Position numbers and translations under genes: made by a program. A stretch of DNA of 64,000 nucleotides from Sulfurimonas sp. (GTDB taxonomy: Bacteria > Campylobacterota > Campylobacteria > Campylobacterales > Sulfurimonadaceae), in contig JALSLR010000035.1 in NCBI GenBank assembly GCA_026988245.1, forward strand, positions 122,793-186,792, in the 5' to 3' direction. Below, one piece after another: positions 1 to 10,954 of this stretch. The notes below the pieces were generated by a model, which was not told the DNA's origin, ran no database searches, and was given only the letters and a program-made list of their open reading frames with translations. How positions within the stretch are numbered: the stretch's first letter is position 1; each line of letters opens with the position of its first letter.

Positions 1-2
1 GT

Positions 3-1769
3 ATCATCTCAACCCAATACGAACTTCAATCTATTGACAAAGAGTTACAAGCTGCTATCAAGAGCTATGATGAAGCAGAAAAAAGATATACAAAAAAGAT
101 GTCTGAGATTTATGACGCGCATAAGCAAACATCGAGAGTACTTTACTATCTTGTCCATTATCCTCTTGAAGAGGATTATTTGGGAAAACTTAAAAATACT
201 CTTGTTGATAAGTATGCTATTATAAAGTTTGAGCAAAATACAGAGATTCAAGAGTCTTCAAAAGGTGTTGTAAAGTATAACAATGTTGTGAGTACAACCA
301 AAGATTTTGGTCAAATGCAAATGGAAACACTCAAAGATATCACCTTTAGAGATAAAAACCTAAACTTTAAAATTATCAAAGTAACACAGCATCCATTTGT
401 AAAAACAAAAGAGACTACTTACTCCAAAGCAACGACAAAAGAGATAGACAAGTTTAAAGAGAGTAAAAATATAGGGGTCCTTGAACTCAATGACTTTGAT
501 CTAGTGAATGCTATATACCTACCAAAGATGATGCTAACATATGAAGAGATAGAAAAAATAATGAAACCTCTTCGTTTAAACATCAATATAAACTCTCAAA
601 CTAAAAAACTTACAAAAAGTTCCCAAACTATCATACAAACTATCAAAAAAATAGAGCAACAACATGATAAATATATAGCCTCTCTTAATAAACGCTCAAG
701 CGTTATTAACGCTTTAACTTTTAAGCAAGAACAACAAAAAGATATATTGGCAACGAAATTGCAAGAGGCAAAAAAAATATCAAATTACTACTCTATAGAA
801 TTAAATCTTGATGATTTACAAAAGCTCATTATCGTGACACCAAAGCTTTATAGTGCTTATGTAGAACTTGGTGAAGAGAAAGATTTTGTCAAACGCAAAG
901 TAAACTCCTATCTTAAAAAGCTTAGCATCACAGAGCTCGCACAGTCTGAGACGCTCAGTAACTATGTCGATCTCAAGACGCAAAATATCACAAAATCAAA
1001 GCTTGTGGAGTATGAGTCTATCCACTTTTTCCCTTTTGTTCAGGGTAATGAGATGGCTATGCTTGTTTTTGGAGTGATTAAGCTTGAAGATAAGATAGAT
1101 GAGAGTGATTATATTAGCCGTGATTTAAAATACTCATCATATACATTTGTCCCAGTAAACAAAGCAAACAAAACACTCTTTGTCGCAACAACAGAGGTGA
1201 CACTTGGAAGCGTGAAGGAGTTTGTAGAGACGCATAGAGTGAACAAGTATTTTGACAGATACTGTGTACAAGATTCTCTTTTACCAGAGGATGCTAAGGA
1301 TTTTAAAAATATTTCTAGTGAGTACTATGAGTATCCTGCTGTGTGTTTTAAACCTCAGAGGGTTGCAGAGTTTGTAGAGTGGCTTGGGAAAAAACTAGGT
1401 AAAAGACTTAGCTTTGCAACTCCAGATGAATGGTCGTATGTAGCTTCAAATGCCTCATCTAGTGAATACTGTTGGGGAAATGCAACGCTTGATGAACTCA
1501 ACGAAGATGGACTGAAGCCTGCAAATATTTACTATGAGGACCAACAAGATACTACAATAGAAAAAGTAAAATCTTTTAAAAAATCAAGACTTGGTATCTA
1601 CGATATGTGTGGAAATGTGCATGAGTTAGTAAAAGATGGTGATGTTTATATGATAGAGGGGAACTCATACATAAGTTTTGTAGAACCCTCTAATGCTCCA
1701 GCCTTAGAGTACGAAGAATCCCTCAACCCTATGATAGGTTTAAGAGCATTTTATAGATTGGAGAAGTAG
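3..1769 (+). CDS. SUMF1/formylglycine-generating-enzyme-like domain protein with coiled-coil N-terminal part (5' truncated by window)
   Basis: Frame of ORF 99..1769 is open to the window edge (IISTQYELQSIDKELQAAIKSYDEAEKRY...). C-terminus has SUMF1-type motifs: 'FVEWLGKKLGKRLSFATPDEWSYVAS', 'YDMCGNVHELV', 'IGLRAFYRLEK'. Confidence 0.75.
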   Translation: MISTQYELQSIDKELQAAIKSYDEAEKRYTKKMSEIYDAHKQTSRVLYYLVHYPLEEDYLGKLKNTLVDKYAIIKFEQNTEIQESSKGVVKYNNVVSTTKDFGQMQMETLKDITFRDKNLNFKIIKVTQHPFVKTKETTYSKATTKEIDKFKESKNIGVLELNDFDLVNAIYLPKMMLTYEEIEKIMKPLRLNININSQTKKLTKSSQTIIQTIKKIEQQHDKYIASLNKRSSVINALTFKQEQQKDILATKLQEAKKISNYYSIELNLDDLQKLIIVTPKLYSAYVELGEEKDFVKRKVNSYLKKLSITELAQSETLSNYVDLKTQNITKSKLVEYESIHFFPFVQGNEMAMLVFGVIKLEDKIDESDYISRDLKYSSYTFVPVNKANKTLFVATTEVTLGSVKEFVETHRVNKYFDRYCVQDSLLPEDAKDFKNISSEYYEYPAVCFKPQRVAEFVEWLGKKLGKRLSFATPDEWSYVASNASSSEYCWGNATLDELNEDGLKPANIYYEDQQDTTIEKVKSFKKSRLGIYDMCGNVHELVKDGDVYMIEGNSYISFVEPSNAPALEYEESLNPMIGLRAFYRLEK

Positions 1770-2228
1770 ATGAAATTTTATAGTTTTATTATTATAGCAA
1801 GCATGATGCTAAGTGGTTGTGGCTCAAGCGATGTAAAGCCAGCAAAAAAAGAACAAGTAAAAGTTTTTAAAGAAGAAGTAAAAAAACTCTCTGTTGTGCA
1901 AGACTCTTTAGTTCCGAAGTGGGTGGCGAATCCAGATACTGGTGGTAATATAGGGGCAGTGGGTGTAGTAAAACTCATGAAAAACAAAAAAAAGCAAGAG
2001 TATATCGCAAAAAAACTTGCTATCGCAGAGCTTCAAGAGCGTAAGCGGGTGATGATGAGTTCAAGTGTCGATAACAAAGAGCTGGTAAAAAATGGTACAG
2101 TTATAGAAAGTGACTTAATCCAGACTACTAAACAAACCTCAAGCCACTTTAACTCGGATGTGATTGTGAAAAAAGCTGAGTATAGTGATGATGAGAGTTA
2201 CTATGTTTGGATGGTGATAGAAAAATGA
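1770..2228 (+). CDS. Putative lipoprotein (LPP20-like)
   Basis: Signal peptide with lipobox 'SMMLSGCGSS'; starts directly after the previous stop. Confidence 0.65.
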   Translation: MKFYSFIIIASMMLSGCGSSDVKPAKKEQVKVFKEEVKKLSVVQDSLVPKWVANPDTGGNIGAVGVVKLMKNKKKQEYIAKKLAIAELQERKRVMMSSSVDNKELVKNGTVIESDLIQTTKQTSSHFNSDVIVKKAEYSDDESYYVWMVIEK

Positions 2229-5200
2229 GAAAATTTTTAGGTGTATTTGCTATAGTGTTGTTAGGGAGTGTAGCACTCTATGCAACACCTGTGCCAAATC
2301 CACCTGATTTAGATGCTGCCTCTGATAGTGGAGTTTCTAGTACTGACAATATAACAAATGATACAACTCCAACCTTTATAGGTACAAAAGAATCAAACCA
2401 AACAATAATATTATATAATGGTACTACTAATGTAGGTGAAGATAACAATACTGGAACTTCATACTCTATAACTAACAGTGCTTTAGCTGATGGAGTATAT
2501 TACTACACTGTAGGTGCTAATGACGGTAGTGGGGAGGCTAACTCAACTGCTCTTTCTGTTAGCATAGATACTCAATCATATATAAGAATAGATACTATAA
2601 CAGAAGAGACTCATGCCACAAATGCACAACTAGAAGTATCCGGAATAAATATCTATTGGAGTTCAGATATATCTCCTGTAAGTTTTACTATTAATGGTAG
2701 TAGTTTTTCATCTATATATAATAATCCTACATTTATACCCTATAGTAATATTGCAGGCTTAAGTGAAGGTAGTACCTATAGTGTATCTCCAGATACAGGC
2801 TTAAGTGATGATGCCGGGAATTCAGCTGATGCTAACTTGATATCTAAGAGTTTCATATATGACCAGACACCAGATGAGTATATTTTCGCAAAGTATATAG
2901 ATGTAGGAACTACGATTAATGAACAGGCTATAACAGACAATAGTGTATCTGATATAGATTATTTTAAAATATATCTATCCTCAAAAGGGATGCTTGATGT
3001 GAATATAACTACTGGTTTTAGTGCTCAAATATTAACACCTAATGATAAAAATATTTCTTCCCCTTTAGAGAACCAATCATTACTTTTAACAAAGGGTACA
3101 TATTTGCTAAAAGTGACATCATCAAGTGATGGAAGTTACTCTTTAGCTACCTCTTTTAAACCTTATGCTAATGAGATAGATGCACTAGCTGTTGGAAATG
3201 CTATTTTAGATACTGCATTTACCTCTAGTCCTGAGTCTCCTACATATATCTATGCTGATGGTGAAAATCTCTATAACTCCAATGGTAATATATATAATGC
3301 TAGTGACGGTACTATAAACAGTGGTATATCTATAACAGCATTTACTCCAAAATTTTCTATACATAGTGGTTATCAAGTATATGTAAATGGTGCTTCGCTA
3401 ACAAAACGTAACATTTTAAATGGTACTTCAGCGATTGAGTATATATTTAATAATGCAGTATCGAGTGATATTTTAGGAGATAAACTTTACGCTTTAGATA
3501 TAGATTATACAACAAATGATAGATTTATAAGTGTAGTAGATATTAGCACAAATACTACATCGGTTGTATTGTCAAAAATAACCTTGAAACTACCACCAAA
3601 TGGTACAGATTATAATGATATTATAATCTATTCAGATGGTGTAAAAACATATGCTTATTTGAGAGATAGTGCAAATATATTTTATGTGTATGATATTACT
3701 GACCCTGCAAATGCTATTTTAACATCTTATGTACAAACTCTTAGTATGAGTGGATTAAGTATTGATAATGACGTTCTTTATGTGTCTAGTGCTACAGGTA
3801 TATATAGTTTTGATATAAAAACAGATCCATCAAGACCAAGAGCATTACGACTTGTCTCATCAAGTAATACAGGTGCTATAGCTGCTTATGATGGTAAGCT
3901 TTATGCTGTAGAACCAGATACAACCAGTACGAAAAAATACAGTATCTCAAATGATTATGATGATAATGTAAGTAATGCTTTATTAGTTAATAGGATGGAT
4001 ACAAATAGTTCCTATGCTCTTAATAAGATGAGTGGAAAAAATGATAGTGATATATTTAGATTTGATTTACAAAATGGAGGGGATTTGAGTTTAACATCTA
4101 GTGGTGTTGATGCAAGTGATTTAAACATAACTATAGATGATAATGCTGATTTTTCCTCTCCAATAGTAAGTGCAGTAAATTTTAAAAATACAACTATAAC
4201 TAGCAATGCTTTAGTGGCTGGAACATACTATGTTAAAATCACTACAACAGATACAAACAGTTATGATGATTATACTCTTACAAACACCTTCACCCCAACA
4301 GACAATGCTCCGGATAAGATTTTAAATAGCTCACTTTCTCGTGATGATGCTAATCCTTTAGGGAGTGCCATAACAGTAAATGGAAGCGGACTTTACAAGA
4401 TTGAGCTTCCAAGTGTTGGTGATTTGAATATCTCTGGATATAATCTTTATAAGGCTACAAATAATCTAAACTCCTCTTTTGCAACACTTACACTTGAAAA
4501 TAACCGAACTGCCATCAAAGCTGGTATATACTATATTGATTACAATACAACTGGAACTTTCACACCAACTTTTAGTTCTTACAATACAAGTGATGAGTAT
4601 CAAAATAATATATCATTGGGAGTTGTGACACAAAACAATACTATTTTATATAGTGGACATCTCTATGTTGATAATGGCATTGTTTATTCTCAAGATATCT
4701 CCAAACTCTACTTTGGTGATACCCAAGTGTTTAATGCACCCTACAACATAAACTATGTAGCACAAGTGAGTGATGGGAAATATATCTATGCCCTTGGCAT
4801 TGAGAGTGGAGTTTTTAATACGGCAAACAATAGCTTGCGTTTAGATATATTTGAGTATATAAACGGTTCAAATATGCTTTATAAGGCTACCAAACTTCTC
4901 TCCTCAACCCTTGCAATTACTGCTACTTATGTGGGTTACAACCTAAAGATTGTAGATGGCTCTTTGATAGTCAAACAAGATAATGCTTGGATATCTTATG
5001 ATATCTCAAATCCACTTAGCATCCCCGATAGTACTACACAATATCTTGATGCTAAGTACTTAGATTTTGAGAGTAGTTCTAGCACCATATTTGCCCTTAG
5101 TGCAACTACAATAGAAATGTTAGATAAATCTACAAAAATAGTTCAAAAAACAAAGCCATTTGCAGATATGACCTCCCTAGAGCTTATTGATGATGTTGTT

Positions 5201-8200
5201 TATGTGGGTACATCTACGCAGGGTGTCCAAGCTTTTAATGCTAATGACCTCTCTTTGAGAAACAAAGTTGGTATAGCTCAAAATATCATAGATATTGAGA
5301 GTAGTGGCGATACGCTTTATGTGTTATCACAAGATATAGGACAAACAACATATAAGCTAACAACAGTAGAGATTCTAAAAGACTACGGTGATGATTTTGC
5401 TAATGCTACTCTCAGCCCATTTGATACTAACATCACAGGTTATATTGGTGAAGTGGGTGACCATGATATGTTCGCTGTTGATATGCCGAACTCTGGAGCT
5501 ATTAACACGACACTCTCTTCTGGTTCGTGCGTACTTTATGACGCAGACTTAGCTAATAAAGGTGGATGTAGTGCAGGCTCTTTGAAGGCTGGAAGATATT
5601 ACTTAGATATCAATGGCACAAGTGTAACCCTATATACGCTCAATGTTGCAACTACGCCAATAACTGGTGATGTGACAGACTCTTTAAGCTTCTATGATGG
5701 CGATGTGGATAACCTCACAACGAACTCAAAAGGCTACAACTCATCTATAGATGTAGTAGGGGATATTGACTACTATAAGATAGAGCTTGATACTGCGGGT
5801 CTTTTCACACTTAGTGACATCAATGCAACTTTGGTGTATGAAAATGGACAAACGGTAGCAACTGATAGTAATGGAAAATATATACTAGATGTTTCAGGTG
5901 AGTACTTTATCAAAGTTACCTCGTCAACTACGACTGGCTCATATAATATCACTGGGTCTTTTGAGTCTTTTACTGACGATAAATATATAGACAAACCAAC
6001 AGGTATCTCAAATCCAACACTTTCTACTCTTTTACTAGAAGGCAATAGTGCAAAAATACTCTCAAGTGGAAAAACAGCCTATTTGGTAAATGATACTGAT
6101 GGTTTAGATGTAATAGATTTGAGCGATGTTTATAATCCACTGATTGTTTCACGAATAAACTTACGAGGCACACCTCAAAATATCACCCTTGATGGGACTA
6201 CTCTTTATGTCGCTCTAGGTGATGATGGTTTTGCCTTGGTAGATGTGAGTGATGCTAATAATAGTTCCTTATACTCTCAAAATGAAACCCCATCAAAAGC
6301 TTATGCTCTTGTAGCCCAAGGGGGAAAACTCTTTGTTGCGTGTGATAATGGAGTGTATAAATATGATTTAACTGATCCTCTACACCCTTTACTCCTTAAA
6401 ACTTTAGCGCTAAACTCTGTGCGTGATATCCTCCTTAATGATTCTGTCCTAGTAGTAGCGCATGGTAATGGAGTGAGTAGAGTTGATCTTAATCTTGCTA
6501 CGATAACAGCAACTTCACTTATATCTTCAAATTATACGCACCTCGTTAGAGATGCAGAGTATATATTTGCTTCTGAGGGTGATACAACAAGTAGCAATGT
6601 AGATATTTTAGAGGCTTCGACATATACTGATACTGCTAAGAGTTTGAGTATAACAGGGGAGATAAAAGATCTCTATCTCAACAATAAAGTACTTTATATA
6701 TCTAAAGGCGATAGTTATGATATAGTTGAATATAAAGATTTAAATACTTTAAGTACAGTATCTTCAACAAGTGATGCGCAAAGCATCACTATCGCAAACA
6801 ACACCCTTGTACTCGCAAAAGAAAATCAACTTGAACTTGCAGAGATTACTCCTGATTATATAGATACACTCAATGCACAGGTCCATACAGAGTTTGATAT
6901 TGCTCAAAGTCAAAAGATTACAGGGCAGTTCTCAAGAGATGGAGATGTCGATACCCTCAAGCTTATCAATGTAGAATATAGTGGTACATTAAGTATCACT
7001 ACCAATGCAGCTGATGATATCAACATCACTCTCTTTGATGCTGATAAAAATCAGATAGCATTAGGGGTGAATACTCTGAGTAAAATTATCTATGCAACAG
7101 ATTTATATGTTCAGATAAAAGCGACAAATGGAGTAGCTAGGTCAAGTTACGAGTTAAATTATAGTTTTACCAATGATGGGGTTAAAGATATACTTGATAC
7201 TAACTATGAAAATGAAGTGATGTTAAAAGATGGAACAGTTAACTCAAATCTTTATACTGGTGGTCAAGATAAAGATTATTATAAGTTTGTAGTAGATACT
7301 CGGGGTGAAGTGAGTTTTGATACAAATGGCGATACAAACATAAAAATATCTCTTCTTTATAGAAGTGGTACTATTATCGCCTCAAACTACAATGCTGATA
7401 CTGGAGTTATAGATGGTGACTTTAAAGTTACTCTTTCTGAGGGTGATTACTATGTCCTTATTGAGAATGCTTCTGTTTCATCAGCTTCTCAAGAGTATAG
7501 CATTACAACATCTTTTGATACGAGTGCAGAGCTAAATTTAGACACAGGTGCAAGTACGACTAGGTTTGATACACTTTCAGCCTTCGCATACTTAGATAAC
7601 TACTCTTACATACTCAAAAATGCCACTCTTTATAAGATGTCAAATATTTTAGAACCACTCTTTGAGAAACAGATTTCTGAGCTGAGTGGTGGGGACTATA
7701 CCATCTCTATGTTTGTCTATAAAAATGATAATGAACAGTTCTTTAAAATTGTAAAAATTGATCCTCTCAATGCACTCAATAACTCTCTTATAACCTATAA
7801 AAACAATGATAGCATGCAAGAGTTCTATCAAATCAATAATCAAGTGGTAGATGGTATAGCTGACGATAAAGTGATGCTTGTAGATGAAGAGGATTATATT
7901 TATTCTTATGATGGTGATTCTCTCTACATAGCTCAATCTTTTGATATTCTTTCTGCGCAACAGTTAGCTTTTGAAAACCTCAATAGTGTGCAACTTCATG
8001 GTAATGTTATGTATGCACTAACAGATAACTTTATCAAGCTCATTGACCTTAGTGATAAGCAAAATATTACTAGGACACAAACACTCTCAACTATAAATAC
8101 TAGTGATGCTAAGTCAATCTTTGTTGCAAACAATTTACTTTTTGTCGGTGCAAATGATAAGATAGAGGTATGGGATATCTCCGATAAAAAGACACCTTCG

Positions 8201-8866
8201 ATGCTTAGTGATATTAGTATAGGATTTAGTGATAATGATCTCTACTACACAGGGACACCTACAAGTATCTATTTTAAAGATAATGTACTTTATACTACTG
8301 TTGAAGGTATAGGACTTGTGTTTTTTAGCTTAGATGAGTTTAATACCCTTAGCATTACAACAAAAATCTTAAATCTCGGAGAAAAGCTTACAAATATCTT
8401 TACTTATAAGGGTGCAGCTATCAACTATGTAGTAGATGATGAACTCAAAGTTTATTTTAACGATACAAATATCCAAGAGATAGATGGAACTGGGAGCTAC
8501 AGCATTGTAGATAGTAATGCAGTGCAAGAGGGCAGTTCTACTTTTGAGGGTTGTTTTATCGCAACTGCTGGGTATGGAAGCTATTTTGATCCCCATGTAA
8601 AAGTATTGCGAGATTTTAGAGATAAGTATCTACTTCACAATGAGCTTGGAAGATTTTTCGTAGATGTTTACTATGAAAATTCACCAAGTATCGCTAAAAA
8701 GATAGCGCATAATGACCTAGCAAAAGCAAGTGTTAGAATGCTCTTGATGCCGATTGTTTACACCATAGAGTATCCGTATCTTTTACTCCTTGTGTTGCTT
8801 ATGTTTGGAGTGATACATAGGATGCAAACCGCACAAAAATCTAGAAAAAAGTTGGGAAATATATGA
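2225..8866 (+). CDS. Giant exported protein with LVIVD-type propeller repeats, PPC-like domains and CFI-box C-terminal domain with terminal TM
   Basis: Start MRKFLGVFAIVLLGSVALYA (signal peptide) at 2225 rather than 2207; repeated 'VDVSDANN/VIDLSDVYNPL' propeller motifs; 'GDHDMFAVDMPNSGAI...AGRYYLDINGT' PPC-like; C-term '[49 protein letters not shown]' + TM + basic tail. Confidence 0.75.
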   Translation: MRKFLGVFAIVLLGSVALYATPVPNPPDLDAASDSGVSSTDNITNDTTPTFIGTKESNQTIILYNGTTNVGEDNNTGTSYSITNSALADGVYYYTVGANDGSGEANSTALSVSIDTQSYIRIDTITEETHATNAQLEVSGINIYWSSDISPVSFTINGSSFSSIYNNPTFIPYSNIAGLSEGSTYSVSPDTGLSDDAGNSADANLISKSFIYDQTPDEYIFAKYIDVGTTINEQAITDNSVSDIDYFKIYLSSKGMLDVNITTGFSAQILTPNDKNISSPLENQSLLLTKGTYLLKVTSSSDGSYSLATSFKPYANEIDALAVGNAILDTAFTSSPESPTYIYADGENLYNSNGNIYNASDGTINSGISITAFTPKFSIHSGYQVYVNGASLTKRNILNGTSAIEYIFNNAVSSDILGDKLYALDIDYTTNDRFISVVDISTNTTSVVLSKITLKLPPNGTDYNDIIIYSDGVKTYAYLRDSANIFYVYDITDPANAILTSYVQTLSMSGLSIDNDVLYVSSATGIYSFDIKTDPSRPRALRLVSSSNTGAIAAYDGKLYAVEPDTTSTKKYSISNDYDDNVSNALLVNRMDTNSSYALNKMSGKNDSDIFRFDLQNGGDLSLTSSGVDASDLNITIDDNADFSSPIVSAVNFKNTTITSNALVAGTYYVKITTTDTNSYDDYTLTNTFTPTDNAPDKILNSSLSRDDANPLGSAITVNGSGLYKIELPSVGDLNISGYNLYKATNNLNSSFATLTLENNRTAIKAGIYYIDYNTTGTFTPTFSSYNTSDEYQNNISLGVVTQNNTILYSGHLYVDNGIVYSQDISKLYFGDTQVFNAPYNINYVAQVSDGKYIYALGIESGVFNTANNSLRLDIFEYINGSNMLYKATKLLSSTLAITATYVGYNLKIVDGSLIVKQDNAWISYDISNPLSIPDSTTQYLDAKYLDFESSSSTIFALSATTIEMLDKSTKIVQKTKPFADMTSLELIDDVVYVGTSTQGVQAFNANDLSLRNKVGIAQNIIDIESSGDTLYVLSQDIGQTTYKLTTVEILKDYGDDFANATLSPFDTNITGYIGEVGDHDMFAVDMPNSGAINTTLSSGSCVLYDADLANKGGCSAGSLKAGRYYLDINGTSVTLYTLNVATTPITGDVTDSLSFYDGDVDNLTTNSKGYNSSIDVVGDIDYYKIELDTAGLFTLSDINATLVYENGQTVATDSNGKYILDVSGEYFIKVTSSTTTGSYNITGSFESFTDDKYIDKPTGISNPTLSTLLLEGNSAKILSSGKTAYLVNDTDGLDVIDLSDVYNPLIVSRINLRGTPQNITLDGTTLYVALGDDGFALVDVSDANNSSLYSQNETPSKAYALVAQGGKLFVACDNGVYKYDLTDPLHPLLLKTLALNSVRDILLNDSVLVVAHGNGVSRVDLNLATITATSLISSNYTHLVRDAEYIFASEGDTTSSNVDILEASTYTDTAKSLSITGEIKDLYLNNKVLYISKGDSYDIVEYKDLNTLSTVSSTSDAQSITIANNTLVLAKENQLELAEITPDYIDTLNAQVHTEFDIAQSQKITGQFSRDGDVDTLKLINVEYSGTLSITTNAADDINITLFDADKNQIALGVNTLSKIIYATDLYVQIKATNGVARSSYELNYSFTNDGVKDILDTNYENEVMLKDGTVNSNLYTGGQDKDYYKFVVDTRGEVSFDTNGDTNIKISLLYRSGTIIASNYNADTGVIDGDFKVTLSEGDYYVLIENASVSSASQEYSITTSFDTSAELNLDTGASTTRFDTLSAFAYLDNYSYILKNATLYKMSNILEPLFEKQISELSGGDYTISMFVYKNDNEQFFKIVKIDPLNALNNSLITYKNNDSMQEFYQINNQVVDGIADDKVMLVDEEDYIYSYDGDSLYIAQSFDILSAQQLAFENLNSVQLHGNVMYALTDNFIKLIDLSDKQNITRTQTLSTINTSDAKSIFVANNLLFVGANDKIEVWDISDKKTPSMLSDISIGFSDNDLYYTGTPTSIYFKDNVLYTTVEGIGLVFFSLDEFNTLSITTKILNLGEKLTNIFTYKGAAINYVVDDELKVYFNDTNIQEIDGTGSYSIVDSNAVQEGSSTFEGCFIATAGYGSYFDPHVKVLRDFRDKYLLHNELGRFFVDVYYENSPSIAKKIAHNDLAKASVRMLLMPIVYTIEYPYLLLLVLLMFGVIHRMQTAQKSRKKLGNI

Positions 8867-9234
8867 TGAAAAATATTATAATAATTATGATGATGCTAAG
8901 CACTATACTCTTTAGTGACCTTTTTGATACCAATACAGATGTAAAGTCTAAGTATGAGTTTGATATAACACTCACTAAAGAAAATGAAAGACTCTTTGCT
9001 TCATTGCAGAGATTTCAAAACAATGAGGTAAGTGAAGAGGAGATAGCTACGTTCTTAAGCAAAAGAGCCCAGTCCAAAAAGCTACCTTTTGAAAGTGATG
9101 TGTATCTAGACAAAGAGTTCGTTTTTGATGTTGAGCACAACCAAACGCAAGAGAGTTTTTGGTACTCTTTTTCTTTACCATCCTGGCTTGGTGGTGATGA
9201 TGCAAATAATACTACTCAAGGAGATGCCCAATGA
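8863..9234 (+). CDS. Small exported protein of unknown function
   Basis: ATGA overlap with upstream gene, hydrophobic N-terminus. Confidence 0.6.
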   Translation: MMKNIIIIMMMLSTILFSDLFDTNTDVKSKYEFDITLTKENERLFASLQRFQNNEVSEEEIATFLSKRAQSKKLPFESDVYLDKEFVFDVEHNQTQESFWYSFSLPSWLGGDDANNTTQGDAQ

Positions 9235-10208
9235 TACAAAAAAGTTTAAAAATACTCATGCTTTTGCTCTCTTTGAGTACACTCTTAGGTGCAGCTGATA
9301 GTTCTATCTTGTACAAGGGTTATTTTAATAAAAGTTACCTTGATGCTAAGAACTCCATCATGGCAGGTGCAACTACTGCTACAGCAAAAGGCTACAGTGC
9401 GATGCAAAGTAACCCCGCAGGATTGAGTACTAACCACAATATAGTTGTATATACAAGAGCAGTAGCAGTAAATACAACTGACTCTGATGGTACTCAAGTA
9501 GGGGGGACAGACCCAGCTGATCATATCTCTATTGGTGGTTTATATGATTCTTTTGGCTTAGAGTACAAAGTAGATGATTATGCAGTAGGTGGTTTTGCTT
9601 ATGGTTATGAGAGTAATTATGGTCTTTTTAGTGTGGGCGTGAGTTACTTGAGTGATATGACAAACATTACACTTAAAGCAGTTCAGCCAAATCAAAAAGA
9701 TGAGTTTGCAACAGGTGATTACCTGAGTTATGGTTTGATGTGGCAAAAATCCTTTATAGGGCTAGAGGATTATTTGGCAGTTTATGTTGGGGCTAGTCAT
9801 AAAAATTCTGGACAATATACTGGGGAAATGAATGGATTAATTATTCCCGTATCTGCAAGCCGAACGAACTATGGTCTTGGGCTTGAGACAAATGTTTTTT
9901 CAGGTTCTATCCTTGTGACTTTAGATATGAGCAATGAATATTGGCAAAGTGTTGATGAAACATTAAGTGGTACAAGTCTTGGTTTTAAGTGGCTTTTTGG
10001 CGATAAGTTTGGTATCGGTGCTGGTATGAGTACTCAAACCTTTTCAGGTTCGGTCTTTAGCGACATACAAACCATCGGGACTGGTGTTGAGTTTGGTTTT
10101 TTGCTTATGCATATGAATTTAGGTGCTACACATAGAATAGTCAATGATACTGAGGGTCTCTATCTTCAAGAAGATGCAGTCCATCTTGATGTAGCAGTAG
10201 CATTCTAG
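9231..10208 (+). CDS. Outer-membrane beta-barrel protein (FadL/TraF-like)
   Basis: Signal peptide, 'MAGATTATAKGYSAMQSNPAGLS' motif typical of OmpP1/TraF-like barrels, alternating strand pattern, ends in aromatic F. Confidence 0.6.
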   Translation: MIQKSLKILMLLLSLSTLLGAADSSILYKGYFNKSYLDAKNSIMAGATTATAKGYSAMQSNPAGLSTNHNIVVYTRAVAVNTTDSDGTQVGGTDPADHISIGGLYDSFGLEYKVDDYAVGGFAYGYESNYGLFSVGVSYLSDMTNITLKAVQPNQKDEFATGDYLSYGLMWQKSFIGLEDYLAVYVGASHKNSGQYTGEMNGLIIPVSASRTNYGLGLETNVFSGSILVTLDMSNEYWQSVDETLSGTSLGFKWLFGDKFGIGAGMSTQTFSGSVFSDIQTIGTGVEFGFLLMHMNLGATHRIVNDTEGLYLQEDAVHLDVAVAF

Positions 10209-10213
10209 GAGTA

Positions 10214-10954
10214 ATGATGAAAAATGTATTAAATATTTTAATGATAGTAAGTTTGCATCTGAGTTTGGCATATGGTGCTGATGCTACGCAGAGTGTAGAT
10301 ACTAATGCAACGCTAGTAGAATCAGTTGAGCAAAACACAACCGTTGAGAGTGTAGAACAAAACACAACCGTTGAGAGTGTAGAACAAAATGCAACGATTG
10401 AAGAGAAAAAAGAGATGAGTGAATTTGAAAAACTCTTTGTCAATCATTCTGCATATAATTACTATGAAAAAGCGATAGAAAGTCTTTACAAATCAGATTA
10501 TAAAGCTGCCTATAAAAATGCTATGAGTGCCAAGGAGATAGTTGATAATACTGATGCTGATGCAAGTCAAACAATCGCTTTGCCATATATGCCAAACTAT
10601 GTGCGAGAATCTGGACTTACCCCGAAAAGAATCTATTATAAAATAGTTCACTCAAAACCTTATGAGCTTAAGCGTGTTGTCATAAAGGCGAAGCTTATCT
10701 CTCCACCTATAGCCTCAGTTGTTATTAAAAGAACAAGTACCTTTATGGAGCTGATAGTAAGAAACTATGGAGATTTACCACTTGATGATTTTGAGGTACT
10801 TCTCAATGATGAGTCTCTCGCTAAGTTTGAAAAGATACTGCCAAATGAGCAAAAAATCATACGCATAGATAAAGCACCAACTCTTTATGAGATATCTTTT
10901 AAAGAAAAATATGGATTTGCACCAGGTAGTATGATGTTAAGTGAGGATGAGTAG
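10214..10954 (+). CDS. Exported protein with short in-frame tandem repeat
   Basis: Signal peptide; [VES]VEQNTT repeats near N-terminus. Confidence 0.6.
   Translation: MMKNVLNILMIVSLHLSLAYGADATQSVDTNATLVESVEQNTTVESVEQNTTVESVEQNATIEEKKEMSEFEKLFVNHSAYNYYEKAIESLYKSDYKAAYKNAMSAKEIVDNTDADASQTIALPYMPNYVRESGLTPKRIYYKIVHSKPYELKRVVIKAKLISPPIASVVIKRTSTFMELIVRNYGDLPLDDFEVLLNDESLAKFEKILPNEQKIIRIDKAPTLYEISFKEKYGFAPGSMMLSEDE
10316..10396 (+). repeat. 3 x 27-bp tandem repeat (VESVEQNTT coding)
   Basis: gtagaatcagttgagcaaaacacaacc / gttgagagtgtagaacaaaacacaacc / gttgagagtgtagaacaaaatgcaacg. Confidence 0.85.

Noticed and set aside
34-225. ORF 34..225 and antisense ORF 45..251
   Set aside because: They overlap the open SUMF1-protein frame and have no recognisable domain or RBS.
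7649-7960. Antisense ORFs within the giant proteins (e.g. 7649..7960, 9285..9524, 12550..12792, 19396..19680)
   Set aside because: Low-complexity reverse translations of AT-rich coding sequence with well-supported sense genes.
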